A stretch of DNA of 64,000 bases from assembly GCA_024036415.1 (NCBI GenBank), contig JAMWET010000710.1, forward strand, positions 1 through 64,000, given 5' to 3'. This DNA is from Prochilodus magdalenae (taxonomy: Eukaryota > Chordata > Actinopteri > Characiformes > Prochilodontidae). Made by a program: the position numbers and the translations under genes. This document shows positions 35,197 through 46,495 of this stretch, piece by piece. The notes below the pieces were generated by a model. The model had not been told where the DNA came from, did no database searches, and saw only the letters and a list, made by a program, of their open reading frames with translations. Positions within the stretch are counted from its first letter, which is position 1. The number at the start of each line of letters is the position of its first letter.

Positions 35197-35271
<75 letters not shown>
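35197..35271. repeat. CA microsatellite inside the MITE
   Basis: Uninterrupted (CA)n of about 37 repeats. The matching place in the 10.9-kb copy has only a short TGTGTGTG. Confidence 0.93.
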
Positions 35272-35480
35272 CACATCCCCCCTGCAATGGGAACGTTTGT
35301 TCTGCATTACCGTAAATGTCCGATAATAAACATGTGTCACATGATTGTTCACACTCTTCCCCAAACAACCCCCCACTCCCGGAATCAGATCAGATACGGG
35401 ATGAGATTTCGAACACGTCACTCACACATGACCACGCCCCCCCGTCCTTTATTTTCCATTTCTGAACGGTGGCAACCCTA

Positions 35481-35590
35481 GCCCTGCAATAGCCTGTCCC
35501 GTGAGTTTCCTGCCTTCCATGCATGGAACGCTGGGATAGGCTTCAGCACCCCCTGCAACCCTAGAAGGATGAAGTGGATTAGAATATATA
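35481..35590 (+). repeat. Older dispersed repeat, right part
   Basis: The continuation of the 34,440 repeat, with GGGATAGGCTTCAGCACCCC and AAGGATGAAGTGGATTAGAA, a common fish SINE/LINE-type tail. Confidence 0.65.
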
Positions 35591-35905
35591 AATAAACTTC
35601 CTCCCAAACTTTGGTTATTACAAAATACAGGGATCTAGTAATAATTCTCCCTTTCAGGTTATTATTGAATTATCACTCAATCAGATAGTTGTTTAACAGA
35701 CCAAATAGGCCAAAGTTAGCAAAAGCCAAGTGCTAAGGCTAATGTAGGGTAGGAGCTGGTTTATGAGAGATAAATCATAGAGATCGGAGAAGAATAGGCG
35801 CTATAGCTAGCGGTGACTACGTGCTAAAGCTAGCAGGGACCAGGCACCAGTTAACCAGAGCCTACAGGCTAATAAACACTGAGATTGAGCGCTAATACAT
35901 GGTAT
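35591..35905 (+). repeat. Segmental duplication, left copy
   Basis: Shares GTGCTAAGGCTAATGTAGGG, GAATAGGCGCTATAGCTAGC and ACAGGCTAATAAACACTG, in order, with 37,693-38,270. Both begin after a CTCCCAAACTT motif. Confidence 0.85.
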
Positions 35906-37262
35906 AAACGTGCTGGCAGACCATACCTGAGAAGTCTGATCTATTCATTATGTAAACATAGTGGTCTGGTAAGAGTCTGATCTACGTCACAACCTGTGTT
36001 GAGCGACAGCAGCACTGAATTTAACCGCTACTCACCAGATTGGTCACCTCTTCATTTGCCCACTATGACAGTACGACTGTGACCTACATAGACATAGATA
36101 AACATCGGCCTGGCTTGAACAGGCTAATGGAACCCATTCCTTGTGGACTTCCTTGGGAGCGCCCTCTAGTGTCCGCCCAACCTGGAAGACATTAGCAGTC
36201 ACCTCATTACCCATTCCCTGTTTCTCTTTTATCAGTTAGCATGATGCTAATCACATGCTTAAACCATCGTGTGCTTGTCTCGGGGTGTGGAGTTGATCGG
36301 TAATTTCTAATTATGGGTGTTCTGACGCTGTCTGACTAAACAGAGACGAAAGTGTTCAAGAAGACTGTCCTCTGTGAACTTCCCTCCCCCCTTTAGATAG
36401 TCACGACTCAGGTCTTCAAAAGAGAGGAATTCAGCATTATATCAGCATCATTATATTATATTAATATCCCCGTCTTTCTCAGACAGAACAGGCTGATGTA
36501 TTTTGGTTGCAAGAAGAGGCACTCGTTTCTGATGCGGTTAGTCGTCAGGTGGCTCAGCTCTATCTTTATCTTCTCCTCTCTTCCAATCGATCACACCGCC
36601 ACTATGGCAAAGGAGGTCAGGGCAAAGCCGCGTCCTGATTGCTCGATCGATAACACAGTGGATTTGGATGAAATGGATGACAGGAATAGTTCTATTTGGT
36701 TTAATCTGTCACTGAGCTTCTTCTCGTTTAGGATCAGACGCGTCTTCTTAAGGGGTAAGATGGCACGCTTCAGAAATGCTAAACGGGAAGTAACAGCCAA
36801 AGAGAAGCTAGCGGGATAACAACATGGCTAGCAATGAGCCGAAGCCAGCAGAGCAGAAGACTAATGATGCTAACAACAAATAGAAGCTAGCATGCTGCAG
36901 TACTGATCACAGTATGTCATAAACTGCTGTATTTTAATGCATGAATGTTATAAAAGTGGATAATTTCTATAAAAACTAGATTTTCCTTGACCCCAGAGAT
37001 GGTGAAATCTTTACACTCAGCTAGCATCCCAGTCATGCATTTTGTAATAGCCCTCTGACCTGACATATATAAGCTTGTGCAAAATGCATGTACTTCCCTC
37101 AACAGTTCACTAACATTATTTTACAGGCAGAACATGAAGATCACGTAATCGCCACTGAGTGAATGCACTTTCCATGTCTCACCACCATGTCCAGGAAGAG
37201 TAACAGTGTCTGCATGTTCCAACCAATGTATAGTATAGTATACAATGTATAGTACATAAATC
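35906..37262. other. Unassigned stretch
   Basis: No gene recognised. A 107-codon plus frame at 36,496-36,819 has no known domain. GCTAGC-rich sequence lies at 36,800-36,900. Confidence 0.4.
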
Positions 37263-37445
37263 ATGTACGATCACTGAGTGGACATTTATCATCTACATCA
37301 TATATACAGTCAGAGTGGATATATTATATATACAGTTACTGAGAGGCTATATCATCTATACAGTCACTGAGTGGCTATATCATCTATATTACATATACAG
37401 TCACTGAGTGGCTATATCATATATACAGTCACTGAGTGGATATGC
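37263..37445. repeat. About 30-bp tandem repeat, six copies
   Basis: Units of type ATATACAGTCACTGAGTGGC, followed by TATATCATCT, with length variants. Confidence 0.8.
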
Positions 37446-37692
37446 AAATACATATAGGATATATAAATCCTCACCCTGCTTTTTCTATTTGGCAGTAGGA
37501 TATTTAATGAGGAAGGGGTTTAACTCTGAGCACACGGGGTGGAGTCCTGGACGACTACTGCCTGTAGCTAGAAGACTGAACCCCCAACCCTTCATAATAT
37601 TGTGGTGGGCCAGAGGCGGGAACTGCGGAAGGAAGGTGAGGATGTGAATTTGTATGACGTTAGACAGGAAGAAGGAGGGCCTTCAGGTGGAC
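37446..37692. other. Unassigned stretch
   Basis: No feature recognised. Confidence 0.4.
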
Positions 37693-38270
37693 CTCCTCCC
37701 AAACTTCAGTTATTACAAATCTCTATTAAATAAAGATCATATATATCGTATACGCTTCAGTGGGTGTATACATCATGTACACAAACAACGGTTTTACTGC
37801 TCTGAGATCGGAGCCTGCTGATCTAGTAATAAATTCTCCCTTTTAGGTTATTATTGATTACTCAATCAATAAGTTGTGTCACCATGAGGCAGGCTTTACA
37901 GCTCCTTGTTATCCACTCAGTAAACCATATGCTGTTTTATTTTATTTTCCATTCATAAGGGGAAATCAGTGGTTGGACGTTATGTCTTTTACGATAGGCG
38001 GAGTAGAGGAGGCTAGGAGCTAAAGCGAACAGCAACCAAGCATCTGTTTAACGGACGAAAAAGGTCAAGTTAAGCAAACCCTAACCCAAGCAAAAAGTGC
38101 TAAGGCTAATGTAGGGTAGGAGCTGGTTTGAGAGTTAAGTATTAGAGACTGGTAAGGAATAGGCGCTATAGCTAGCAGTGAGTAAGTGCTAAAGCTAGCG
38201 GGGACCTGGCGCCAGTTAACCAGAGTTCACAGGCTAATAAACACTGTGACTATGAGCGTTAATGCTAGTG
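37693..38270 (+). repeat. Segmental duplication, right copy
   Basis: The direct counterpart of 35,591-35,905, enlarged by insertions (about 37,720-37,800 and 37,870-38,030). Confidence 0.83.
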
Positions 38271-38299
38271 TCCACCATTCCACAGTGCTTCACTGGCAC

Positions 38300-38390
38300 G
38301 TAGGTGTGGCCACACATTCGTTTTTTTTAGCACACAGTCCTCCGTCCAGTGTAGTCCCTGGACAGACGCCTATTATTCCACTTTCTCAAA

Positions 38391-38438
<48 letters not shown>

Positions 38439-38440
38439 TC

Positions 38441-38478
<38 letters not shown>

Positions 38479-38735
38479 TACTATGTCTGTCATTGGCTCA
38501 CGTCCATGTATCAAAAAAAAAAAAAAAAAAAAGCGAAACGGTCAAGGTCATTTTGATATCGCTCGCTACCGCCTAAACCCAGGTCCTTACTCTAATTGCT
38601 AGTCAATTAGTAAACTCCCGTCTGACTTGCGAATGTCATCCCTTCCACCCAATTAGGTGAGTAAAGCATCATGTCATATAGCTTAGGTCATGATTTCAAT
38701 TCTGTTCTAGTATTGTGCCCGACACGCCCCCATCC
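38300..38735 (+). mobile_element. GTGGCCAC family, copy 4, with microsatellite insertions
   Basis: Begins GTGTGGCCACACATTCG and keeps AGTCCTCCGTCCAG, GTCATTGGCTCACGTCC, CACCCAATTAGGTGAG and TTTCAATTCTGTTCTAG. Three simple repeats interrupt it: (AAAAC)n at about 38,388-38,425, (AAC)n at about 38,440-38,478 and an A20-type run at about 38,513. Confidence 0.7.
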
Positions 38736-40601
38736 CCCCACACCTTTCATGGGGTTCTAAATTTTAATGCCATATTTATTATCATAACATATTCCCCCGG
38801 TATACATTGGAAGTTACATTAGACAAAGGGATTCTGTTATTACCATAAATGAACATGAGTGTGTGGCACATTGGTACATTTGGTGCATCACATGACTGTT
38901 TCATTGAGATGACTGGGTTGAACTGTTAAGTGAACTGCTGGACTCCATACATCACTTAAGTATAATTCAGATACATGTGGGTCTCAAGCCAGTAGAGTCA
39001 GTCTTATAGAGACCTCAGTTTAGCACGGCAAGCGGCAAACCCAGGCGTGGATAGTAATAAAGTAAATGCAGTTGGTTACTGTACCTAAGCAGTGTTTTGG
39101 TGTATCTGTACTGCAGTATTTCCATTCTGGGGGTCTTTTATCTTTAACCCCCTGTGTTATGGCCAAGTCTGTCCTTCCTTTCGGCTTATGTGAGCATATA
39201 AACCCAACATGTCCAGCTGAGAGAAGTGTGAAGCGAGCCCACCAATCAGGCTTTGGTGGAGCTTGATTTGAGCTGTTGGACAGAGCTTGGTTCTAGCTAA
39301 TGGAACCTGTTCTCCTTCTGTGTTCTGTGCTGATGATGATGTGAATAGACGTCAGTGTCAGAATAATGAATGAGCTTCTGTTAAAAGACTGGAGGACGAA
39401 GAGACGAAGTCAAAGTGAACTTTGTCATTCAGACTTTACAACAGGAGTGCAACGCCGAACGACATTGTGTCTCCGATGTGCAAATGTAAACAAAATGCAA
39501 ACACACAAGACATACTAGTAACACAACGGTGCAGACGAGACATAAGTATAAATATAGAAGGGTGGGAAAGTAACTAAAAGTAATACTTAAGTACATCTGA
39601 AGGTACATACTTTAGTACTGGTATTCTCCATACTCAAGTACATCTGAAGGTACATATTTTAGTACTGGTACTCCAGTGGAGGTCTAAAGAGAGCAACTTC
39701 TACCAACACTGGAGGAATATTTAACCTTGGGTATCTCTACTTTGACTCCAGGACATCGTTTATGCGCTCCGTCCATCACTGTGCCAAATGGAAGCTAACA
39801 ATGGCCAAAGTCTTTATTCCTAAGTTTCAGAAAATGACCCAGAAAGACCTCAAAGTGCTAGAAATACGCTGAAATATTTAACGAGATATTAATGGGATGT
39901 CCGGAGAGTCATATAGCCTAATGTGTCATCAAATAGAGCAGGTTTAAATTTAGCTTCGCATTAATGTAATGAGGTTTAATTCCGGTGCTCGTTTGGTGAC
40001 GCTTGAACATGGATTTATTCGTCTGGTTCATACGTTACAGGACGTGTCCAGATACGGAATGAATATAAATGAGTCATTTTCGGGATCTGAGCAAGTTCAA
40101 ATTATTCACTTCAGGATGGAGGTTTCCTGAAACATTCATAACCGGGAATTCATAAGTTCTGATCCGCTGTTGATCAGTATGTTCAATTCCTTTACAGAGA
40201 GATGTTTGATTTCCATTCACCCGAATGCTTTTCGGCGGTTTGAGTGAGTTAATCAGGCGTGTTAATGAATTGCCCCACTGAAGCATCAGCCTTAATTTTG
40301 TTTGTGCGTTTCTGTGTTGGTGCAGAGCGCGATGCCTGATTGTTTATTTACCTGAGCAGAAGTAATTTAGCTTCTAGTTCGTTTTTTTTAGTTGACTGGG
40401 AAACTTCTTCCCAAGAGCGGTGGCCTCCACAACACCTCACTGACTGATTGATTACTACCTCTGCACTAGTGTAATTCTACTTCTTTGTACTGTCAACTCA
40501 ACATCCTGCATCACTTCACATGATCATAGTTTATTTATTTTTTTGTTACTGTTTCATTCTTACATTGAGTGCACTGTCCATATCTAAATACCATAACTAT
40601 C
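38736..40601. other. Unassigned, with a short duplication and a non-repetitive island
   Basis: A direct repeat of about 48 bp, AGTACATCTGAAGGTACATA, occurs twice at about 39,592 and 39,638. Positions 39,880-40,330 are free of repeats and AT-rich. No gene. Confidence 0.4.
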
Positions 40602-41136
40602 TACAGGGGTTGGACAATGAAACTGAAACACCTGTCATTTTAGTGTGGGAGGTCTCATGGCTAAATTGGACCAGCCTGGTGGCCAATCTTCATTAATTGC
40701 ACATTGCACCAGTAAGAGCAGAGTGTGAAGGTTCAGTTAGCAGGTAAGAGCACAGTACTGCTCAAAATACTGCAATGCACACAGCATTATGGGACATACC
40801 AGAGTTCAAAAGAGGACAGACTGTTGGTGCACGTCTTGCTGGCGCATCTGTGACCAAGACAGCAAGTCTTTGTGATGTATCAAGAGCCACGGTATCCAGG
40901 GTAATGTCAGCATACCACCAAGAAGGACGAACCTCCACCAGCATCACGTAGTGACCTGGCCACTATCCTGCAAGAAGAATGGCTTAAACTCCCTCTGACC
41001 ACTGTGCAGGACGCAGTATATGTCATTCCCAAGACCAACTGACGCAGTATTGGCCGCAAAAGGAGGCCCTACACCATACTAATAAATGATTGTGGTCTAA
41101 AACCAGGTGTTTCAGTTTCATTTTCCAACCCCTGTA
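40602..41136 (+). mobile_element. Class-A Tc1/mariner MITE, copy 2
   Basis: CAGGGGTTGGACAATGA at the left and TTTTCCAACCCCTG at the right form inverted repeats flanked by TA. The interior encodes EFKRGQTVGARLAGASV and SLCDVSRATVSRVMSAYHQ (helix-turn-helix), then a junction at GACGAACCTCCACCAGCAT, after which the frame stops. The remaining C-terminal codons include VLAAKGGPTPY-stop in another frame. The DDE core is missing. The junction is the same as in the copy at 13.6 kb. Confidence 0.92.
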
Positions 41137-42439
41137 GATTGTACATTACTGCTCGTTTTATTGTTTCCTCTTGGAGAGGGTCACTATACATTTCTTTGGA
41201 TGCAAGTAGAATGACAATTCACAAAAGGACAGACCCCGATGAGGTGGTCTCAGAGCGGAGCTGCTATAGAGCCTCCTGAATGAGGTCCCCCACATCTGGG
41301 TTCACGTGGGGAAAGACCAGCTGCATCCACACACAGCTCCAAACGCTCTTCTGCTGCCTTGAGCTCAAACATCTTACTGGTCAGACTCATCCAGGTCCAG
41401 ATTGCTTACTATAACTGATAAGTAGTCTTTCAAATCACTTTGGAGGAATTGTGGACCACCTGTAATGGCGCGGTTGGGGGTGTGGACCCAAGTTTCTTTT
41501 GCTTTTTCCCTTTGCTTTTTTTCTCTCTTTTCCTTTCTCTCTTTTCCTTTCGCGCTTTTTCTCTCTCTTGTTGTACCATACCGGCTACCCCTCTACAAAG
41601 GTGTAGCGGGGACTGCTGTTTGATGCGGGCTTATATGGCTGACGCCTCAGGTGCAGCTTGTTGGCTTGATCAGCCCGGAGCATTCTGGGGTTTGGAGTTC
41701 CGGGCTGTAGTCCCCCCAGAATGGCACCGCTGTTGCTGCCCTCTGCTGGCTGCAGGCGGCACAGCCCGAACCCATACATCACCATTCTTTGCAGAACTGT
41801 TTTCATTCAGACACATTGGAGGGCTTTTCCACCATTCAAGATTCTCTCACAGCATCTCAAGACTAGGCCAGTACAAAACCTTCATTTTTAATTTAAGCCA
41901 CTGATCTTGAACTTCAGATTGTTGCTTTGCTCCACTACCCAGCTAAGGTGAAGACCATCCACTGATAACAGGACACTGCACAAAAGGATCTCCTGGTAGA
42001 AAGCAGAATTCATGGTTCTCTCAGACAAGCCATCAAATACGCAAAGCATCTCCGCACTACCACCGCCATGTTCCCTGCTAATGTGGCGTTCTTATTGTGC
42101 AATGTTGTGTGAGCCCTCATGCCAGGTGTAGCCTCTTCCGAAACATCGAACCTTCCTCTCCTCAGTCCACAGATGTCTCCAAATAGCATGGGGGTAATTT
42201 AAGCGGTACGAGAGGAGAGTAGCCAAACGGTTAGCGGTGGTTTCGCATTGCTCTCCTGTGCGTGCTATGTTTGGTCAGTCTCTTTCTAATGGGGGAAATC
42301 ACGAATGCTGACATTGTCTGAGGTGAGTGACAAATGAGATGCTGGTCCTGGATGAGACTGCGTTGTCCTCAGTAAACCAGCCAGACCGATATATTCCAGT
42401 GTCTTCCTTCCTCATTTCAAAACTCATGTATTAGCGACC
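41137..42439. other. Unassigned, includes pyrimidine-rich sequence
   Basis: A 154-codon plus frame at 41,440-41,904 is Phe/Ser/Leu-rich over a TTTC tract and has no known domain. The 41,640-41,770 part looks GC-rich and repeat-like but is not identified. Confidence 0.35.
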
Positions 42440-42835
42440 CATGACCACCAATGAAGGACTAGAGGATGACCAGCACTGCACTGTGCAGCAGCAGATGAGC
42501 TATCATCTCTGACTGTCCATCTACAAGGTGGACCAGCAAGGTAGGAGTGTCTAGTAGAGTGGACAGTTAGTGGACTGCTGTGTCTGATCCACTCACACCA
42601 GCACCACCCACACTAACACACCACCACCACGTCAGTGTCCCTGCCCCTGGACAATACCTGCTCAGGGTGATTCTGTGGAGGTCTGGCCGGTTGACAGGAA
42701 GAGTGATTTGGGGGGCTAACAAAGTATGCAGATGAGCCAGCGAGTGCTATATTTCAGTGGAGCTGATTATATATACACCGAGTGTAGATACGAGCCTGAC
42801 GCTAATGTTATGGCTGACTGGTGTATGTATATACA
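42440..42835. mobile_element. Dispersed non-coding element (source of the 42-bp array)
   Basis: Contains GTAGGAGTGTCTAGTAGAGT, ACTGCTGTGTCTGATCCACT, ACTAACACACCACCACCACG, GCTAACAAAGTATGCAGATG and TAATGTTATGGCTGACTGGT. I recall this ordered set as a very common element in otophysan fish genomes. No coding capacity. Its 42,541-42,574 part is homologous to the tandem unit at 16.2-17.0 kb. Confidence 0.65.
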
Positions 42836-43589
42836 GTCTGTGTAATGAATGCAGTTTATAACAGAGAGGTGTTTTGCTGAGATCTGATTACCTTCGCCGG
42901 GATGCAATTATCCGGTATGCATGTTTGCAGCCTGTCATAGTTATTTATCCCTGTTTACTTCCTGTTTCACTAAGCTAATAACTTCTAATCACTATCTTAT
43001 CAATTATGCATTCAGTGCCAGTGAGCTGATTGATCACTTTCTCTGTGCAACAATGGAATAGCTAATTCCACAGGATGATTTTCTCCTCTTGTAAACCCAC
43101 TAAAAGCAATACTAATGACTCGATTGATTGAGGTTGCTGGAGGAAAATGTCTTTGCCTAATTGTCTTTCTCTCATTGGTAGCGCACTGTACGCACAGCCA
43201 AATGCCTGTAGATACCAACGGTTCCTCGGAAACCTGAAACGGGATGGAGTTCCATCAGTACAGATAACGCAGTACTCCCCAGCCCGATGCTAATGGGCTT
43301 TGTACCCCTCTGGGCCACACTGGGCATGTGTGCTAGGTTCCAATGGTCAGTGGCTAAGTGACTACTACTGTACTAACTACATAGTGTAACCGGGTTCCGG
43401 TTAGTTGTTAGCTGTTGCCTCATTAACAGAAATGTCTTGTATACAGCTTTGGAAACATTTCAGAGACCTGTAACTGATCAGTGTCTCTAGCTGTACAGGT
43501 TCTGGGTTTGTGTTGGTTCTGTTTGATTCTCTACACTACTGGAATCATGTCTCCCAAACTCCAAATCAGATATTGTATTAGATCTGTTG
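42836..43589. other. Unassigned stretch
   Basis: No gene recognised. Positions 42,880-43,070 are AT-rich and free of repeats. Confidence 0.4.
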
Positions 43590-43935
43590 ATTTAGAAAAT
43601 CACTAATGACCTCCAGAAGCCTGTTTTTAGAACCATGCTCGCTGTGCGTTTCACCCCAGCCACCGCTCGCCAGTCTCTCTGTAGGTCACTCGAGGTCATC
43701 TTACGGTGGTTAAGGGACATTGGAATGAGGTGACCCTCATCACGGTCAGTAGAGAGGGGGTTTGGCCGTCTGCCAGTCTGTAGCTGTGTGGTCCTGTGTG
43801 TTTGCTGCTGGACCTTGTTCTTATGAACCAGACGCTCACTGTATCTGCCAGTAAAGCTAGAACCCAACCTTCGGTTCCTCACTAAGAACCTGCTGTACGT
43901 GGAGTGCTCTGTGAGTTATTTCCATGGTTGTGAAC
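43590..43935 (-). pseudogene. Tc1-like transposase N-terminal relic (class D)
   Basis: The minus strand reads VRNRRLGSSFTGRYSERLVH, then TGRRPNPLSTDRDEGHLIPM, then SLNHRKMTSSDLQRDW and AGVKRT. The pattern of a Gly-Arg-Pro linker followed by a second helix-turn-helix (HRKMTSSDLQRDW..AGVKRT) resembles the N-terminal DNA-binding region of some Tc1-like transposases. No catalytic residues are present. Moderate confidence. Confidence 0.5.
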
Positions 43936-44444
43936 ATTCAGCAGAAGATGCAGCACTGGCTCTCTGGCCTAATTTGACCTCTGTATGTTAATGTCAGGTT
44001 TGTCCAGTTAGTTCGCCACCTATTGGACAAACCTGGTGCTCACACTGGCGTCTGGACACGGTGTTAGTCCAAGTTACAGATTTGTTTTCCTCTTTGTTAT
44101 TGATTATGTCTGGTAGGCCACTCCACAGCTAATGGCTGAAGAAGAACTTTATAGAAAAGGCTGTTTTCCGTGATTGATTGTTCTGTTTTAATTGGTGCGT
44201 GGATGAAATGTCTAACCACCCCCAGTTTAGTGTCAGCATGGGGTGGCATTTCAATTCCCTGAAAAGACTTTCTCTCATATTCGTTTTTATTGTAGTTGTT
44301 CCCAACAGGTCCTACTTTCACATGATGGAGCTTCCTTCATTTCCAGGAAGTTACATTCATGTCAGCAGTCTGGATCTGAAATTTGGATAAGTCACATGTA
44401 AGGTGTGGCACATACAGAAATCTAATTTAGCATATGGCATATAT
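43936..44444. other. Unassigned stretch
   Basis: No gene or repeat recognised. Confidence 0.4.
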
Positions 44445-44805
44445 ACTATATGGCCAGAGGTGTGTGAAGTGAGTGGACACGTGTTGGACATCTCGTTCCA
44501 AAACCACTGGCATTAATGTGGAGTTGCTCACCCTTGGTGGCTTTAACAGCTTCTCCTCTACTGGGAAGGCTTTCCATGAGATTTTGGAGAGTGTCTATGG
44601 AGTGTGTGGGGCTTTGTGCCTATTCAGTCAAAAGAACATCTGTGAGGTCAGACACTGACATTGGACGAGAAGCCCCGGTTCAACCCGGTGGAGTTGAGGT
44701 CAGCACTGTGTAGGCCACTGAAGTTCCTCCACACCAAACTCATCAAATCATGTCTTTACGGAGCTCGCATTGTGCACAGGGGTACAGTCTGGCTGGTATA
44801 ATTTA
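44445..44805. mobile_element. Probable non-autonomous DNA transposon fragment
   Basis: CATCTCGTTCCAAAACCACT, TGGGAAGGCTTTCCATGAG, GTGAGGTCAGACACTGACAT, TTCCTCCACACCAAACTC and TGTGCACAGGGG occur in the order I recall from a common fish element. Only one end is preserved, so the call is moderate. Confidence 0.5.
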
Positions 44806-44879
44806 GGCTATATCTTTAAATGTTATATTACTCAAAGGTATAAAATATAGTATATATATATAATAGATTATTTAATGTA

Positions 44880-46495
44880 TATCTCAAGTCTTAATCTTAG
44901 AACCAAAGTCTTGTCTCGGCAGTTACAAAGATCTAGACTTAGTCTCAGCTGCTACAAAATGTTAGCCTTGCCAGACTTTACATAGTCGCAGTCTTGACGT
45001 GGCCTCGACTTATACAATGTCTTGAACTATACTTAACTCAACTTCAGAACTACAACATCTCAGACTCGACTGGTGCAAATTCTTAGAGTTGACTCGGCCT
45101 CAACTACTCAACTACTCTACTAAGTCTTGTCCTCAACATTACAAAGTCTCATCTAGGCTTGGCCATAACTACTACACAAAAGGTCAGCGTCGATTCAGAC
45201 TCAACTTCTACATATCTTAGTCTTCCCTCAGACTTAACAACAAGGTCTTTGTTTTGACTCAACAACTGCAAAGTTTCAGTCTTGACTCAACCTTGACTAT
45301 TACAGTCTTGATCTTGACTTCTACAATATCTCAGACTCACCACAAAGTCTTGGTCTTAACACAGACTGGACTAAAACATAGTCTCCATCTGGACGTTATC
45401 TTGACTTACGCAATTTGTTAAACTAAACTTGAACTCAACTTCTGCAATATCTCAGACTTGACTAGCGCAAAGTCTTAGAGTTGACTCAGTCTCAACTACT
45501 ACGAAATCTTGTCCTGAATATTACAACGTCCCATCTAGGCTTGGTCTTAATTACTACAAAATGTCAGCCTTGATCTACAAATCTTAGTCTTCCCTCAGAC
45601 TTAACAACAAGGTCTTGGTTTTGACTCAACAACTACAAAGTTTCAGTCTTGACTCTGCCTTGACTATTACAAAGTCTTGATTTCGACTTCTACAATATCT
45701 CAGACTCACCGCAAAGTCTCTGTCTCAATTTCTACAATATCTCAGACTCACCGCAAAGTCTCTGTCTCAATTTCTACAATATCTCAGACTCACCACAAAG
45801 TCTCAGTCTCAATTTCTACAATATCTCAGACTCACCACGAAGTCTTGGTGTTGACACAGACTGGACTAATACAAAATCTCCATCTGGAATTTGTCTTGAT
45901 TTATGCAATGTTTTGAACTAAACTCAAATTCTATAATATCTCAGACTCTATTAGGACAAAGTCTTGGTGTTGACTTGCTCTAGTCCTGAATATAACAATG
46001 TCTCATCTAGGCTTGGTCTTAGCTACTACAAAATGTCAGCCTTGATTCAGACTCAACTTCTACAAATCTTAGTCTTGCCTCAGACTTAACAACGAGGTCT
46101 TGGTTTTGATTCAACAACTACAAAGTTTCAGTCTTGACTCTGCCTAGACTATTACAAAATCTTGGTCTCACCTTTTACAATATCTTAGACTCACCACAAA
46201 GTCTTGGCCTTGACACAGACTGGACTAATACAAAGTCTCCATCTGGACTTTGTCTTGACTTATGCAATTTGAACTCAACTTATATAATATCTCAGACTCA
46301 AATCTCAAATTTTGTTGTTGACTTGGTCTCATCCTGAATATTACAATGTCGCATCTAAACTTGGTCTTAACTACTACAAAAGGTCAGCCTTGATTTAGAC
46401 TCAACTTCCACAATATCTGAGACTCACTACAAAGTCTTGGTCTTGTCTTAAACTCGACTAATCTAGTCTTGCTCTTGACTTTGGGTGAGTCTTGG
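44880..46495. repeat. Higher-order tandem region built on GTCTTGACTCAGACT-type motifs
   Basis: Short degenerate units (AGTCTTGACT, CTACAAAGTCTT, CTCAGACTCACC) are arranged in higher-order blocks. The landmark CTTAGTCTTCCCTCAG (third copy CTTGCCTCAG) recurs at 45,216, 45,582 and 46,068, spacings 366 and 486. Inside the second block a 42-bp subunit starting TCTCAGACTCACCGCAAAGT is repeated about four times at 45,700-45,850. Confidence 0.85.

Larger units (their letters stand above)
34552..35480. mobile_element. hAT-like MITE, copy 2, inflated by internal tandem repeats
   Basis: Perfect 13-bp terminal inverted repeats (TAGGGTTGCCACC and GGTGGCAACCCTA) are flanked by 8-mers GCCCTGCG and GCCCTGCA (7 of 8), as expected of a hAT target duplication. 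Sequence next to both ends matches copy 1 at 10.9 kb in inverted orientation. Copy 1 is 289 bp; this one is 929 bp because of a 21/31-bp array and a CA tract. No transposase. Confidence 0.88.

Noticed and set aside
34591..35421. 276-codon minus frame rich in Asn, Lys and Tyr
   Set aside because: Artefact of the 21/31-bp array and CA tract inside the MITE.
36496..36819. 107-codon plus frame as a gene
   Set aside because: No domain, no splice context and ordinary length for chance in this composition.
41440..41904. 154-codon plus frame as a membrane protein
   Set aside because: The hydrophobic start comes from a TTTC-rich tract. No domain, and the rest looks repeat-derived.
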